Source: Adiantum capillus-veneris (Eukaryota; Streptophyta; Polypodiopsida; Polypodiales; Pteridaceae). From it: 64,000 nucleotides of DNA. The notes under the pieces are model-generated. The model saw nothing but the letters and a program-made list of their open reading frames with translations. It did not search any database and was not told where the DNA came from. The stretch covers positions 13,486,809 through 13,550,808 of the forward strand of contig CM043959.1 in the NCBI GenBank assembly GCA_014529385.2. Reading direction: 5' to 3'. Every line of letters starts with the position of its first letter. Position 1 is the stretch's first letter. Made by a program: the position numbers and the translations under genes. Of this stretch, positions 11,104-21,051 are shown piece after piece.

Positions 11104-11389
11104 ATCATTGGTAATGCTGGTTGGAAGGCTATACAAACAGGCATCGGATCAAATCCTTAAGCTTTGTGTTGAATCAAGTGAACATGACTTGTATTTTAAC
11201 CAGTCTCATGTACAAACAACGGGGATTCACAATGGGCATGCACAAATGTATCAAAGATTGATGAGAATGAGTGTATATTGGCCAAAAATGCAACAAAGTG
11301 TTCATAAGCATATCAAATCATGAATTATCTGCACTTTTGAAAAGCTGATAGAACACGCGACTCTATTCAAATTATCTGTAGCACTCCGA

Positions 11390-12031
11390 TGGAGTAACTA
11401 CATTGTAGAATACCTCACCACCGGAATACTGCATGAAGGGATGAGTAGATCACGTATCAAAACGATCACGAAAGAGGCAGAAAACTATGTATTGATTGAG
11501 AACAATCTTTACAAGAGGAGAAAAGACAATCTATTGAGAATGTGTGCGACGGAAGAGGAATACGTTCCTATCTTAGAGCAAGCACATGGCGGACAAGCTG
11601 GAGGACATTTCTCAGCTGCTGATGACAAAACGGCCAAAGCAATTCTTATTGCTGGCATATGGTGGCCTACACTATTCATGGATGCTGAAGAGTTTGTGAA
11701 ACGATGTGATGATTGCCAGAGGACAAAGATTCCTAGAGCACAAGATGACATGCCCTTGAGGCCAATGATGGGGGCAAGAGCGTTTGCAAAATGGGGAATA
11801 GATTTTGTAGGACCAATTGCACCACCTCGATATAAAACGCAAGTTGAATACATTATTGTGGCAACAGATTATCTAACAAAGCGGGTTGAAGAGAAAGCAA
11901 CAACCAAAAATGATGCAAAAACGACAGCACAGTTTTTGTATGAGAACATTTTCACCAGGTATGGCTTACCAATAGAGATAGTGAGCGATAGAGGGACTCA
12001 CTTCGTCAATGAAGTGATCAAATTCCTATAG
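11390..12031 (+). pseudogene. Element 1 integrase, zinc-binding domain and first half of core
   Basis: The frame is open upstream of the ATG at 11441: WSNYIVEYLTTGILHEG at 11390 belongs to it. Counted from that ATG, H49, H56, C89 and C92 form the HHCC zinc site, D121 (WGIDFVGP) is the first catalytic Asp and D183 (VSDRGTHF) the second. A TAG at 12029 ends the frame. The segment with the third catalytic residue is missing from the following sequence. Confidence 0.85.
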
Positions 12032-12167
12032 GATGAATTCATGGTAATTCATAAGAAGTCAAGAAAATTGTTAGCGAATCGAGAGCTGACTTGGACCAGA
12101 AGCTGCATTAGCTTTATGGGCATACAGAGTAGCATACAAAACCTCAATCGGAACGACTCCATTCAAC

Positions 12168-12404
12168 ATGGTTTATGGAATTCAAGCGATTTTGCCACTT
12201 GAATTTCTTATCCCAACACTTCGGGTAGCTAAAGAATTAGAATGGACAGTCCATGAATTATCCAATCAAATAGATATCCTGGAAAAACTGGATGAAAGTA
12301 GATTGAGAGCAGTTGCATCAATCTACGAGCAAAAACGAAAATTAAATCATTCTTTGATCAACATGTTATCAGCAAGGAATTTGCTACGAGGGATTATGTT
12401 TTAA
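12168..12404 (+). pseudogene. Element 1 integrase, C-terminal half
   Basis: FNMVYGIQAILPLEF followed by a helical segment (ELEWTVHELSNQIDIL) is the usual C-terminal half of a plant gypsy integrase. Between 12031 and 12168 the reading is broken, and the usual NGQ-x-E block with the catalytic Glu is absent: the sequence jumps from VIHKKS to degraded sequence just before the expected LWAYR-type segment. A deletion is inferred. Confidence 0.75.
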
Positions 12405-12580
12405 TGTATACCCTGAAACAAAATTCTCGAAAAATGAAAAAGCGAGGCAATGGACCCTATGTGATTCATGACATATCATCTAGCGGAGCCATTAATCTTG
12501 CGACATTAGAGGGAGAGGAGATGCCTAATTGGATTAGTGGCTGCAGATTAAAGAAGTACAACCTACCACTAACCTCATAG
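12404..12580 (+). pseudogene. Element 1 integrase GPY/F module
   Basis: A 58-codon frame contains KKRGNGPYVIHDI, the GPY/F signature of the gypsy integrase C-terminus, then NLATLEGEEMPNWISG and LKKYNLPLTS before TAG at 12578. No chromodomain follows. The next ATG begins at 12581, directly after this stop. Confidence 0.75.
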
Positions 12581-13126
12581 ATGCTTGCCAAAATCCACGC
12601 TGCGAAGGAGCGCAAGAACAAAGCAAATGAGACAAAGGCTCAAGCACAGGAGGAGGCCAGAATTAGGATTTTAAAGCGGAAACAGAAATTACAACAACAA
12701 AGATTTTCTCAACCAGCAGATACGACTCAAATTCCTCTTTCTATAATTCACACTGACGAGCAATGGGAAATAGGAATCGATGTTCGCATCAATGTCAGAC
12801 TTTCGAATGGCAGATATCAATGAGCATTGATTGACATAGGGGTAAGAGTGAATGTGGTCAACTTCTCCACTTACAAGATGCTTACCGATGAACGCCTAGT
12901 GCAATCCACACGAGATTTACAAGCCGCAAACGGGGCAAAAATGCCAACATTGGGAATAGTAAACTTACCAATCAATATTGATGGAAATAGTTGTCCTCAT
13001 CAATTTCTCGTAAATGAAAGACAAAGGAATCATAGAATCACTATGTTTGGGAGTTCCATGGATGAGAACGTACAATGCAGTTACCGAATGGTAAGAACAT
13101 GCGCTGATGTACACACACAACTCTAA
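12581..13126 (+). pseudogene. Second retropepsin-like ORF downstream of integrase
   Basis: The frame 12581-12823 starts with a Lys/Glu/Gln-rich helix, then WEIGIDVRINVRLSNGRYQ. After a TGA (12821), ALIDIGVRVNVVNFSTYKML, AANGAKMPTLGIVNLP and HQFLVNE follow at 12827-13126. This is the layout of an aspartic protease: the active-site slot reads D-I-G instead of D-S/T-G, then a flap and a strand. It differs from the first protease at 8090-8394 and is more like the only protease-like region of Element 4 (55220-55470). Either an extra domain of the lineage or a captured copy; catalysis is doubtful without D-S/T-G. Confidence 0.6.
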
Positions 13127-13776
13127 CACGTACATGACTCCTTCGCCAAAACAGGTCACTGGTGACCGAGTATCCCCATCGACAAAAAGAAATCAGCTCA
13201 ATCAGCCGGAAACACTGAAAACGGCTGTTTGGAAAGTATGGATAAAGAAAACCGTTGTGTAGAAAAAACAGAGACACATTATGGCTGCCCAAGTCACAAC
13301 TCCAGACGACAGCAACACCATATCAAAGACTTTCATGAGCTAATCCAGATTGGAAATGGCAACCAAAGCTGGACACAATAAAAAATTCAGCGAAAAAGAT
13401 CGAACGGAGACCAAAAAGGCAACTCAGGAAGCCTGAACTAACAAAATGGAAATGGAAACCTAAGAAAATTCAGGAACCTACAATAAAATCTGCAAAAAAA
13501 AAGAAAAGAATACAAATGTGTTCCAAAAATAGTTGCCATAAAAAATCCAACAATCAAGGAGAGAGCAATTAAACTGCAAGCTCTTTTGTTCCATAAACTG
13601 CTAGCCTCGTCATCCAAAGCCACTGAAAATAACATTCAGTCGCCACATCTTGCACAACACTTTGTTACCCAATGCATTGTCTCAAACACGAGGATAGGGC
13701 CACATTACACGACCGTGCATAGACACAGATTTCCAAACCCATGCACATGCACACAACCTTCGTCTGGGACGACTCA
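13127..13776 (+). other. Element 1 3' untranslated region
   Basis: No supported gene between the second protease-like ORF and the polypurine tract. Short purine-rich and A-rich stretches are visible (for example 13480-13515), but no repeats. Confidence 0.6.
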
Positions 13777-13796
13777 GTTTAGGAAGGGGTCCAACG
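13777..13796 (+). other. Element 1 polypurine tract region
   Basis: TTTAGGAAGGGG at 13778-13789 is followed by TG at 13797, the proposed LTR start. The preceding bases (CTGGGACGACTCAG) resemble those at the Element 4 tract (CGGGGACGACAAGAATT before GGAGGGGGAGAG at 56883-56894). That match between related elements is the main support. Confidence 0.55.
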
Positions 13797-14695
13797 TGTA
13801 TATATGTACATAATGTGTGTGTTGTTTTCTTTTTCATTTTTAGAGTTCAATTTCGAACAAATTTGGTCAAAATCTGGCATTTTTTAGCGTTTTTATCATC
13901 CAACCGGCATAATAATGAGCTGTAATGACAAAATCTGGAGCATTGGGATGCGTCTAGTGAAAATATATGCTTAGGGGTGAGTATAATAATTTTTGGCTAA
14001 TTTTCGCCAGTTAATAAGTATTTTCAATTTATTTCGCTTAATTTTTGTTAATAAAACTTCAAAAATTAAAAATCTATTGCCCACAGTGTCGAAATCAAGT
14101 TCTGGAAGCAAACGCCGAAGTATCATGATAGGGTTATCAAGCATGGAAGATATGCAGCTAATCTGAAGACGCCGAATTTTAGCCCTAATGCCCATGACCA
14201 CATTTTCCCAGAATCGCATCAAACGGTGATACGACGCCAGAATGACGAACGGTTCGACCCACAGGTGGTATACAAATTATCTCGAGATCAAACGTAAGGA
14301 AAAACATCCCTATGTCACGAAAACCTCGGGAAGATATGGGTCAGGTAGGCCAAAAATCTAGCTCAGTGTTCAATTTCCATTCTGAGAGAGAAGAGGAGAG
14401 CTTCTTGACCTAGAGCGAGTTGCCATATTTCTACTCCGTACGGACGATCGGAGCTGGCATTTTACACCAGATTTCACAGGTATGTTCCTTGTCGAGTAAA
14501 GATCAAGTGTATTACACATGCAAACACGAAACATCGCACAAACGGGCGCATTGACCAAATCAAAGTCGGATTGAGTCGAATAGGTCAAGGGCCCTTAGAG
14601 GCATCATGACAAAACTTTTTCAGGGACAGAACACATCAATGTGCTCCCCACAATGTCAGGAGCAAAGCCATGTGATTAGATCTCAATTTGGTGGT

Positions 14696-14721
14696 GGTAC
14701 TACGATCGCGATCGGTGTACC
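14696..14721. repeat. Element 1 palindrome, copy f
   Basis: Perfect core CGATCGCGATCG with GGTAC and GTACC arms; lies in the LTR part whose 5' counterpart is outside the window. Confidence 0.9.
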
Positions 14722-14811
14722 CCACTGACCAAAATTGACGCAGAAATTGCAAAAAGCCTTCTCTCAACTTCGCCAACAACCTGCAGGGTCAAAAATCAAT
14801 GTGGGATCTAT

Positions 14812-14833
14812 GGTACGATCGCGATCGGTGCCC
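14812..14833. repeat. Element 1 palindrome, copy g (short arms)
   Basis: Perfect core CGATCGCGATCG at 14816-14827. The left arm is shortened (GGTA) and the right side reads GTGCCCC. Only 120 bases after copy f. Confidence 0.85.
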
Positions 14834-15507
14834 CAGTTTTAGATTTTAGAAATTTTGCCATGGCCTAGGCTTAGAACTCATGGAGGAGTACACTCCCTTG
14901 AATTTTCATAGGAAATGTACAAAGTTTGCGCATAGAATGGGCCAAAATTGTCAAATACACCCGAATCGGGAAATTTGACCTACAACTACCAAAATTCGAC
15001 TGAAAATTATGACGGATGGTTTGAAAGGCATACCCGTCCGACTAGGAGTCAACACCGTAGTCAGCACACGGAGATGACAATTTCAGTCTCGAGTGATCAC
15101 AAGGGAAGAATTTGGCCGAACTAATGTCAAAGACTAAAAGGCGACTTAGAGATGCCCAAATATCCTATTGGTATCCAAAGAATTCGTGAAAAATGCACAA
15201 GTCTAGAAAATCTCCAAAGACGGGGTAAAAAGTGCCTGATCAAGTAAGAATCAGACAGAGGAGTGGGCTGGTGATAGCAACACATCATGGAAGCAGTAAA
15301 AGCTCAAAAAATAACATCACCTAACTCCAAGCTCCAACCAGAATTCATCAGGAAAACCAAATATGGTTAGACTTAGAAAAATAAGCTCAAACAGTGAAAA
15401 ATTGCTCTAATTTGTTCATTTTAATTCCAAAACTTGAAAATAAATCATCAGTGGGCTAGGCAGGCATAGGGGACTAAAGCCATCTAGTTTTCACCCAAAA
15501 AAGCCCA

Positions 15508-15533
15508 GGTACTAGGATCGCGATCGGTGTACC
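15508..15533. repeat. Element 1 palindrome, copy h
   Basis: 3' LTR equivalent of copy a. The core has one change (GGATCGCGATCG); both arms are intact. Confidence 0.9.
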
Positions 15534-15780
15534 TCAACATCAAATTTTGACCAAAACCTAATAGATCTCTTGTACACATCTTGTTCAAGTCACACATCAA
15601 GCTTAAAGCCAATTGGACATAAAAAACCCATGAAAAATCAAAGTCTAGTCCAAAACTCCCTTGTAACAAAAAATTGGGACTTATAAACTCAAAAGTGGTT
15701 GAAATAAAAGACAAAGTGGACCAAAATGACCCTCTAGCTATCAGCAAACCACTCATGTGATCAAATTTTATTTTGGCCTT

Positions 15781-15806
15781 TGTACTACGATCGCGATCGG
15801 TGTACC
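15781..15806. repeat. Element 1 palindrome, copy i
   Basis: 3' LTR equivalent of copy b, perfect core, TGTAC left arm as in copy b. Confidence 0.9.
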
Positions 15807-16035
15807 TCAGGCCCAGATTTGGCTCAGATTTCAATCAGTTATAGCTCTAGTCTTCCTAGTCCCACTGGTGAAATATGGACAAGAATGGATGAGATTTGTT
15901 CAAGTTATGATCAGTTTTAACATTTGAACTGCTTTTTACTAAAAGTCTAAATGCTACTGGTTGCAAAAGGAAAATCCTAACAGCTTGTGATTCTAATGAC
16001 ACAGAATGCCTCGCCAAAAGCAAGCAAGGTAGTGG

Positions 16036-17339
16036 ATGGCAGCACCATATGAAGTGGATGAGCTCTCTACAAACGAAAAAGCTCACATCTCGGATGAAAC
16101 ACTAGCTCAGATCCTTGCTCACATTTTCATCGCAAAGTTTAGGGATGCTGATGGTGACATGGTAAAGACGACCATCATGCCATGGGAAATATGGAATCTC
16201 CACCGAAGGCCGGAGGTCACTGAAGCCATGCGGGCTATTCATTTGGAACAGTTTTTCAGATTGTAGCCATGGGGAATAGACTACATGAGGGCCCACGAAC
16301 TCATGAGCTCGATACAGTATGATGGGCAAGAGATGCTCACCGACAAGGATGGTTCAAAGGTGAAACTAAAGATCACAAAAGACATCATCAATGAAGCTTT
16401 GCACTTCCTTCTAGAGCAACACGACTTGCTGGCAAAGACCAAGTCACTGGACAACGAGAAGGCGTTTATCAAAGCAAAAGGAAACAAGTACAAGTATAGT
16501 GACATGATATACGGTGAGCTGGAGTTACCAATGAGATTGATCTCTCAACATTTCAGGGTACAAAAGCCTCCTTGCTACACCGAGCTGATCCTGCACATTG
16601 CAGTGGTCATGGATCTAGCAACAGCTAAAAACAGAACCATTCGATGCGATTATGGTTCTTACATCTTGGAAAGCTTGGTTGAAGCAAATTTGAAGGGGTC
16701 GGCAAAAAACAAAAGCTACATGAGAGCAGGGCCAATGCTAACAAGAATAGCATACCAAGCCAGTTCTCAAGCGGCCTTGATTCATAAAGCAAAGCTGATT
16801 GCTCACTCAGTAAGGACGACCAATAGCGCAACATTATCGCGCTCGGTCAAGGCATCCAACAAAAGCTCAAGTGATAAAGAAAAGACGGAGACTGAAGCGA
16901 GGGAAACTCTCAAGGGTCAAAAGACAAAGGACCATCTGAATTTGAAGAAAGTGAGGAGGAAGACACCACCAGACCACTTGGGAGAAGAAGAAGGGAAAGA
17001 AGTATAGTGCCGCAGTCCGAACTTCAAAAAGTATATGTAGAGGCCCAACAAAGAATTGAGGAAAGAAGGAAAAAGTTGCGGGCTGACAGAAAGGCAAGGG
17101 CTACTGCAACACAACTAACAGAAAAACGAAGGATCAAGAAGGAAAGACAAGCAAGAATAGAAGAGGCAGCTGGAATAGAGGCTGAAAAACAAAGGATAGC
17201 CACGGAACAAAAGGTTGCAGAAGTGGAGGTTTCTTCTCAATCCACTGAAGGAACAAAGGAGAAAGAAGTGGCTGAAGACACGAACCAGGCAGAGCAACTA
17301 AAGAAAGCTCAAAGAGAGAAGAATGTGGAAGCACGATAG
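16036..17339 (+). pseudogene. LTR-borne coding region, 3' LTR copy
   Basis: Same protein as at 699-2519. Frames 16036-16266 and 16285-17007 are in one phase, parted by a single TAG (16264-16266) where the 5' copy has CAG. The coiled-coil part is in another frame (17007-17339), showing a frameshift near 17000. The two copies have different lesions. This copy also lacks the segment GMIEDLPEA present in the 5' copy (a deletion near 16760). The sequence is cut before the KSPPPP stretch. Confidence 0.6.
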
Positions 17340-17383
17340 GCGGCGGAATTGACTCACCAAAGAATGTGGAAGCACGACAGGCT
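17320..17383. other. Complex junction between Element 1 LTR and Element 2
   Basis: GAATGTGGAAGCACGATAGGC (split here as GAATGTGGAAGC + ACGATAGGC) at 17321-17341 is copied again at about 17362-17382 after 20 bases of LTR. Then Element 2 gag sequence starts at TAGCCCACC. A short back-copy before the switch suggests template switching during repair. Confidence 0.6.
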
Positions 17384-17407
17384 AGCCCACCATTGACGAG
17401 TCTATTT

Positions 17408-18137
17408 CTAGAAGTTCATAGCTACATGGCGTAGCTTGGAGCAATCCGTGAAGCCGTGATCTCCAAAGGCTGCATCAAATTGCTGGATGAAGGCCAATGC
17501 TTTGTCGGTAGCATTAAAGGTACCATCATAGGTGACAAAAGAGATACCGTTTCCTTCCTCTTTGAACTTCTTGATCTTTTGTGACCTTCGCCATGCCGGG
17601 TAAGATTTGCGATGTCCTCCCCTCTTGTATTCTCTAGGAGAATAGTCATAGCTTTTGTTGAACGAGGAGGAAGGTGAAGAAGAAGGAGAAGAGGGTGACC
17701 TCTTTCTTGCCCTTTTCTTCCTTTTTTTCCTCTCTTCCCTTTTGGAGTGACAAGGAGAAGGATTGTGTGTTGACCATTTCCTCTTGGGAGGAGTTGGTGA
17801 CCGTCTAGACTGTCGTCTTCGTGGAGACACATCTTCAAAGGAACTTAGGGATTCATTACTTTATTGCTCTTTGGATTTTTTCTTTTGTATTGGAGAGAGT
17901 GTTCTTTTGGAGGTCTCATCAAGAGGCCTTTTGAGCTCTCTCTCCTCTTCGAGAGGAAGAAATCCTATAAGCACGAAGTTGTTGAGTAACTTTGGTCTAC
18001 AAAGCAGGGTTGCCCATAGCTTGCTGCAACCTAGTAACAAGATAATTGGCAAACATGAGGGCATCATCATTAGCACCTTCATGTGCAAAATCAAAGTTAT
18101 CAATGTTCATTCTACTCTCTTGGTTATTGTCAGCCAT
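17408..18137 (-). pseudogene. Element 2 gag N-terminal fragment (copy A)
   Basis: Reads from MADNNQESRMNIDNFDF (ATG at 18137) through a broken middle to a basic Arg/Ser-rich stretch (KREERKKRKKRARKRSPSSP) and the start of the gag core (ALAFIQQFDAAFGD). Several frames are needed. It is cut at 17384 by the junction with Element 1. Confidence 0.7.
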
Positions 18138-18524
18138 GCTAATTAAACTTATGTATAGAATTACTTTGTGCTTTGGTACCCTCAAAACCTTAGTGGCTAC
18201 TCTTCTTTACCTTTGAAAATTAGCTCTCAAGCAGCCACACCCATGGTTTAGAAACTGTTGATTGCAAAGACTAGTAGAGAAGGTCTAACATTGCTCAATT
18301 GATTATGGTTCCTGTTGAGATCACTTGTAGCTCAATAATGGTAAAGCCAAAGGCAAGCCCAAAGAGGTTCCATTATTAAGACTATAGTTCCCAATCGTGT
18401 GCCTCGAACTAAGTCCTTCTCAACCAAGATAATAGATCCCTGTCCCACTTATCCTATTGCAATAAACAGGCCCAACCTTTCATGGACAACTTAAGGACCT
18501 CTCTTCTTAAGCAAGAAAGAGAAA

Positions 18525-18543
18525 CCAATATCTCTGATACTAA
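18525..18543 (-). other. Element 2 primer-binding site (copy A)
   Basis: Read on the minus strand, TTAGTATCAGAGATATTGG follows the LTR end ATTACA. It matches the initiator tRNA-Met site TGGTATCAGAG with one change; copy B at 33060-33078 has the intact TTGGTATCAGAG. Confidence 0.75.
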
Positions 18544-20148
18544 TGTAATGGAAATGGCCTGTGAACTTTGAGAATAGTGGATTTAAGAGAATTAGAGAGA
18601 ACATTTTTGTGAGACTACTTTGAGAGCATAGAGGGTGAACTTAATTGATGGTAGCAACATAATCATAGTACTTGATTAGCTTGGCATGAATAATACTTTT
18701 GCAAGAGAGAGAGAGAGAGAGAGAGAGAGTTTAGAGAACTTGACAACAATTGAGGACCGGATTTATGTGCAGCCGGTCCCCCCTCCAATAGATTTTTGTA
18801 TTATAGATTCTCCCATCAAGAGATACATACAATGTTTGTATTCCTTGTGACCTAGGTGATGCAATGAAGATGGAAGGAAAGCTCATGCATCACAAGCATA
18901 ACATAGACTTTGTAAAAAGTGTTAACTATCCCCAACCTCAGTCCCAAGGCCTCAAACACCTTCAAAGGTGGGGAGAGCTAGCGGGGAATGAGGTAGGGAA
19001 GAGGAAGAAGAAACATTTATAGGAGAAAGAAATAGTTCCTCACTTATCATCACTCTTCTTGCTAGCATACATAATAGCATAGTAATGAAGATGGAGTAGA
19101 TGGAAAGCTTAAGCATTGAAGCATGGCTCTTGGTTGGATTTGCATTCCTTAGCCAAGAGTGTTGGTGTAGGCTCTCAACTTCTCAAGAAGGTTGGAGAAG
19201 GAGATGGAGTTCTTGCACTTCACCAAGTGAAGAATGAGAAAAAATCAGAGAGAGTGTGAGGGAGTATACGCCCCAAGCACACCCCATGCTTGCTTTGGTT
19301 GACCCCTGTTTGTAGCTGATGCTTGAAGCTCATTGGACTCCTCCAAGACTAGCGAATCACATGCTAGAGGCATATCAAGCAACAAGGGTAGGTTTTGGAC
19401 AAGTGTCCTTCTTTCCTCTTGGAGGGGGAGAGGCTGATAATTGCTTAGATAATTATTTAATTAATCCAAATGCTCATTGGATCCCTTTTAAGCCTATCCA
19501 ATAGGATTCAGGCACACCTTGAGGGCAACATGGTTAGGGGCTTGACATGTGTCCTTGCTGCGTCTTGAGGCTTGGATTTATCTTGTGTGTGTGTGTGTGT
19601 ATGGGTGTTCTCTCTCATCTCCCTAGATTTAGGGATCACTCCCTCCTTTGTAGGAATTTTATTGACTTTTGGAACACAAGCACCTTAGTCAACAAGCACG
19701 AGAAAGCACCTCAAGCTTGGGTAGTGTTCCCACAAGCACATCAAGCTCCCTAGTCGGCAAGCATGACAAGCACCTCAAGCATCTTAGTCAGCAAGCACGA
19801 CAAGAACCTCAAGCATCTTAGTCAGCAAGCACAACAAGCACCTTAAGCTTGGGCCAGGCTCCCACATCAAGCACAATCCTAGCTTACCTAAGATCAAAGG
19901 ACTTTTAACACTAACTTTGGAGGTCTTCAATGAATTTAACCCTAAGGTATTTAAGCTCCATTGGCTAGCCTTGCTCTTTGACACACAACCTCTCATTTGG
20001 ACCCCTTTACCCTTGGCCCCGTATTGAGATAGATTTGTAAGCACATGTCTATATTCTAGCCCTTGTTCCTGTTTATTCTCCCGCATTAAATGATCAATTT
20101 ACTATGAGAAAATCATTTGGATTGGTTAGTTATTAGATGTCATGACAT
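18544..20148 (-). repeat. Element 2 LTR (copy A)
   Basis: On the minus strand it starts TGTCATGACATC and ends CCATTTCCATTACA, next to the PBS. Length 1605, against 1606 for copy B (33079-34684). It includes short repeats of AGCAAGCACGACAAGCACCT type (19690-19860) and two simple repeats. Confidence 0.75.
18704..18729. repeat. (AG)n microsatellite
   Basis: Thirteen AG units inside the LTR; copy B has only about six at the same place (near 33240). Confidence 0.95.
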
Positions 20149-20423
20149 TAGCCCTAGCTTACCTAAGGTCAAATGACTTTTAACACTAAGTTTTGGATGT
20201 CTTCAATGAAGCTAACCCTAAGGTATTTAAGCTCCATTTGCTAGCCTTGCTCTTTGACAAAACATCTCTCATTTGGACCCCTTTACCATTGGCCCCTTGT
20301 TGAGATAGATTTGTAAGCACATGTATATATTCTAACCCTTGTTCCCATTTATTCTCCCACATTAAATGATCGGTTTAGTATGAGAAAATCATTTGGGTTG
20401 GTTAGATATTATATTCTACGACA
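20149..20423 (-). repeat. Extra partial copy of the Element 2 LTR outer end
   Basis: Repeats, with changes, the outermost ~275 bases of the LTR just before it (19872-20148), starting AGCCCTAGCTTACCTAAG and ending CGACA. Copy B has only one version, so this is a local tandem duplication or a trace of a second LTR. Confidence 0.75.
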
Positions 20424-21051
20424 TCCACCCTTGGCCATGAAATAAAACCGTTGACCTTGCCATGTGACGAGGGAAAAAGAGAGAGATAGAATGGTTGATG
20501 TTGACATAGAGAGAAGGGATGGAGATGTTGACATATCTACACATAATAGGACATAGAGAAAAGAAGGGGACATACTCTTACACACAAGAGGATGACACAG
20601 AGAAGCTCCATAGCCCAAGGAATAGAGTAAGAGAGGGAGAAGGAAAAAATTAAGAGCATCTACACAAGAATTGCCTAAAGATTGTAGCCCCAAACTCTAT
20701 GGCACCTCTTGTGGAGTTTCGTATTTAATATTTGATATTACTTGTTAGTGCCAAAAAATTGGAGGCCTCTCTTTTACTCTTAGTTTCACTTTAGTTACAA
20801 GTGGAGCGTATCACTTATTGCATGACCCTCTTAAGGTGAGTTATCACTATCCTATTTACAAAGCAGCCATAGTGGCTTATTGAAAAAATATCTAAAACAT
20901 TGTGCAAACATAAAACGGTTGAGAATTCCAATCTACAAGTTAGCAACTCAGAGTATAAAATAGAAAGATAGCATAGTAATTATCCATTACGCTCCAACTA
21001 TCCAAATTGTAGTTTACCACATACAATAGGAGGATGCCCAGTCTCGTAACA
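20424..21051 (-). repeat. LARD-X LTR (minus, missing one end)
   Basis: Begins TCCACCCTTGGCCATG, lacking the terminal TGTTGGGGTCAAGGGTGGGC seen at 22681, and ends CCCAGTCTCGTAACA. The Element 2 LTR abuts the missing end, as in copy B at 34684/34685. Confidence 0.8.

Larger units (their letters stand above)
1..17363 (+). mobile_element. Element 1: long-LTR Ty3/gypsy-type retrotransposon, 5' end outside window
   Basis: Order seen on the + strand: 5' LTR (to 2950), PBS, long leader, gag, protease, RT, RNase H, integrase, a second protease-like ORF, polypurine tract and 3' LTR. RT before integrase is the Ty3/gypsy order. Positions 1-2057 are repeated at 15307-17363 with scattered differences, as expected of an LTR pair. 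The FAWSYKDIKGMD region before RT and the PBS class suggest a TAT/Ogre-like relative, but that is family resemblance by eye. Every coding domain has at least one stop or frameshift. The 3' LTR is cut at 17363, where Element 2 sequence begins. Confidence 0.85.
13797..17363 (+). repeat. Element 1 3' LTR, truncated at right
   Basis: Begins TGTATATATG after the polypurine tract. From 15307 it matches window positions 1-2057, including palindromes and the coding region. It stops at about 17363, near position 2080 of the 5' copy, where a short templated repeat and then Element 2 gag sequence take over. The last ~870 bases of the LTR are missing here. Confidence 0.65.

Noticed and set aside
11104-11389. 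Second (archaeal-type) RNase H as in TAT relatives
   Set aside because: All frames are broken and no catalytic pattern was visible.
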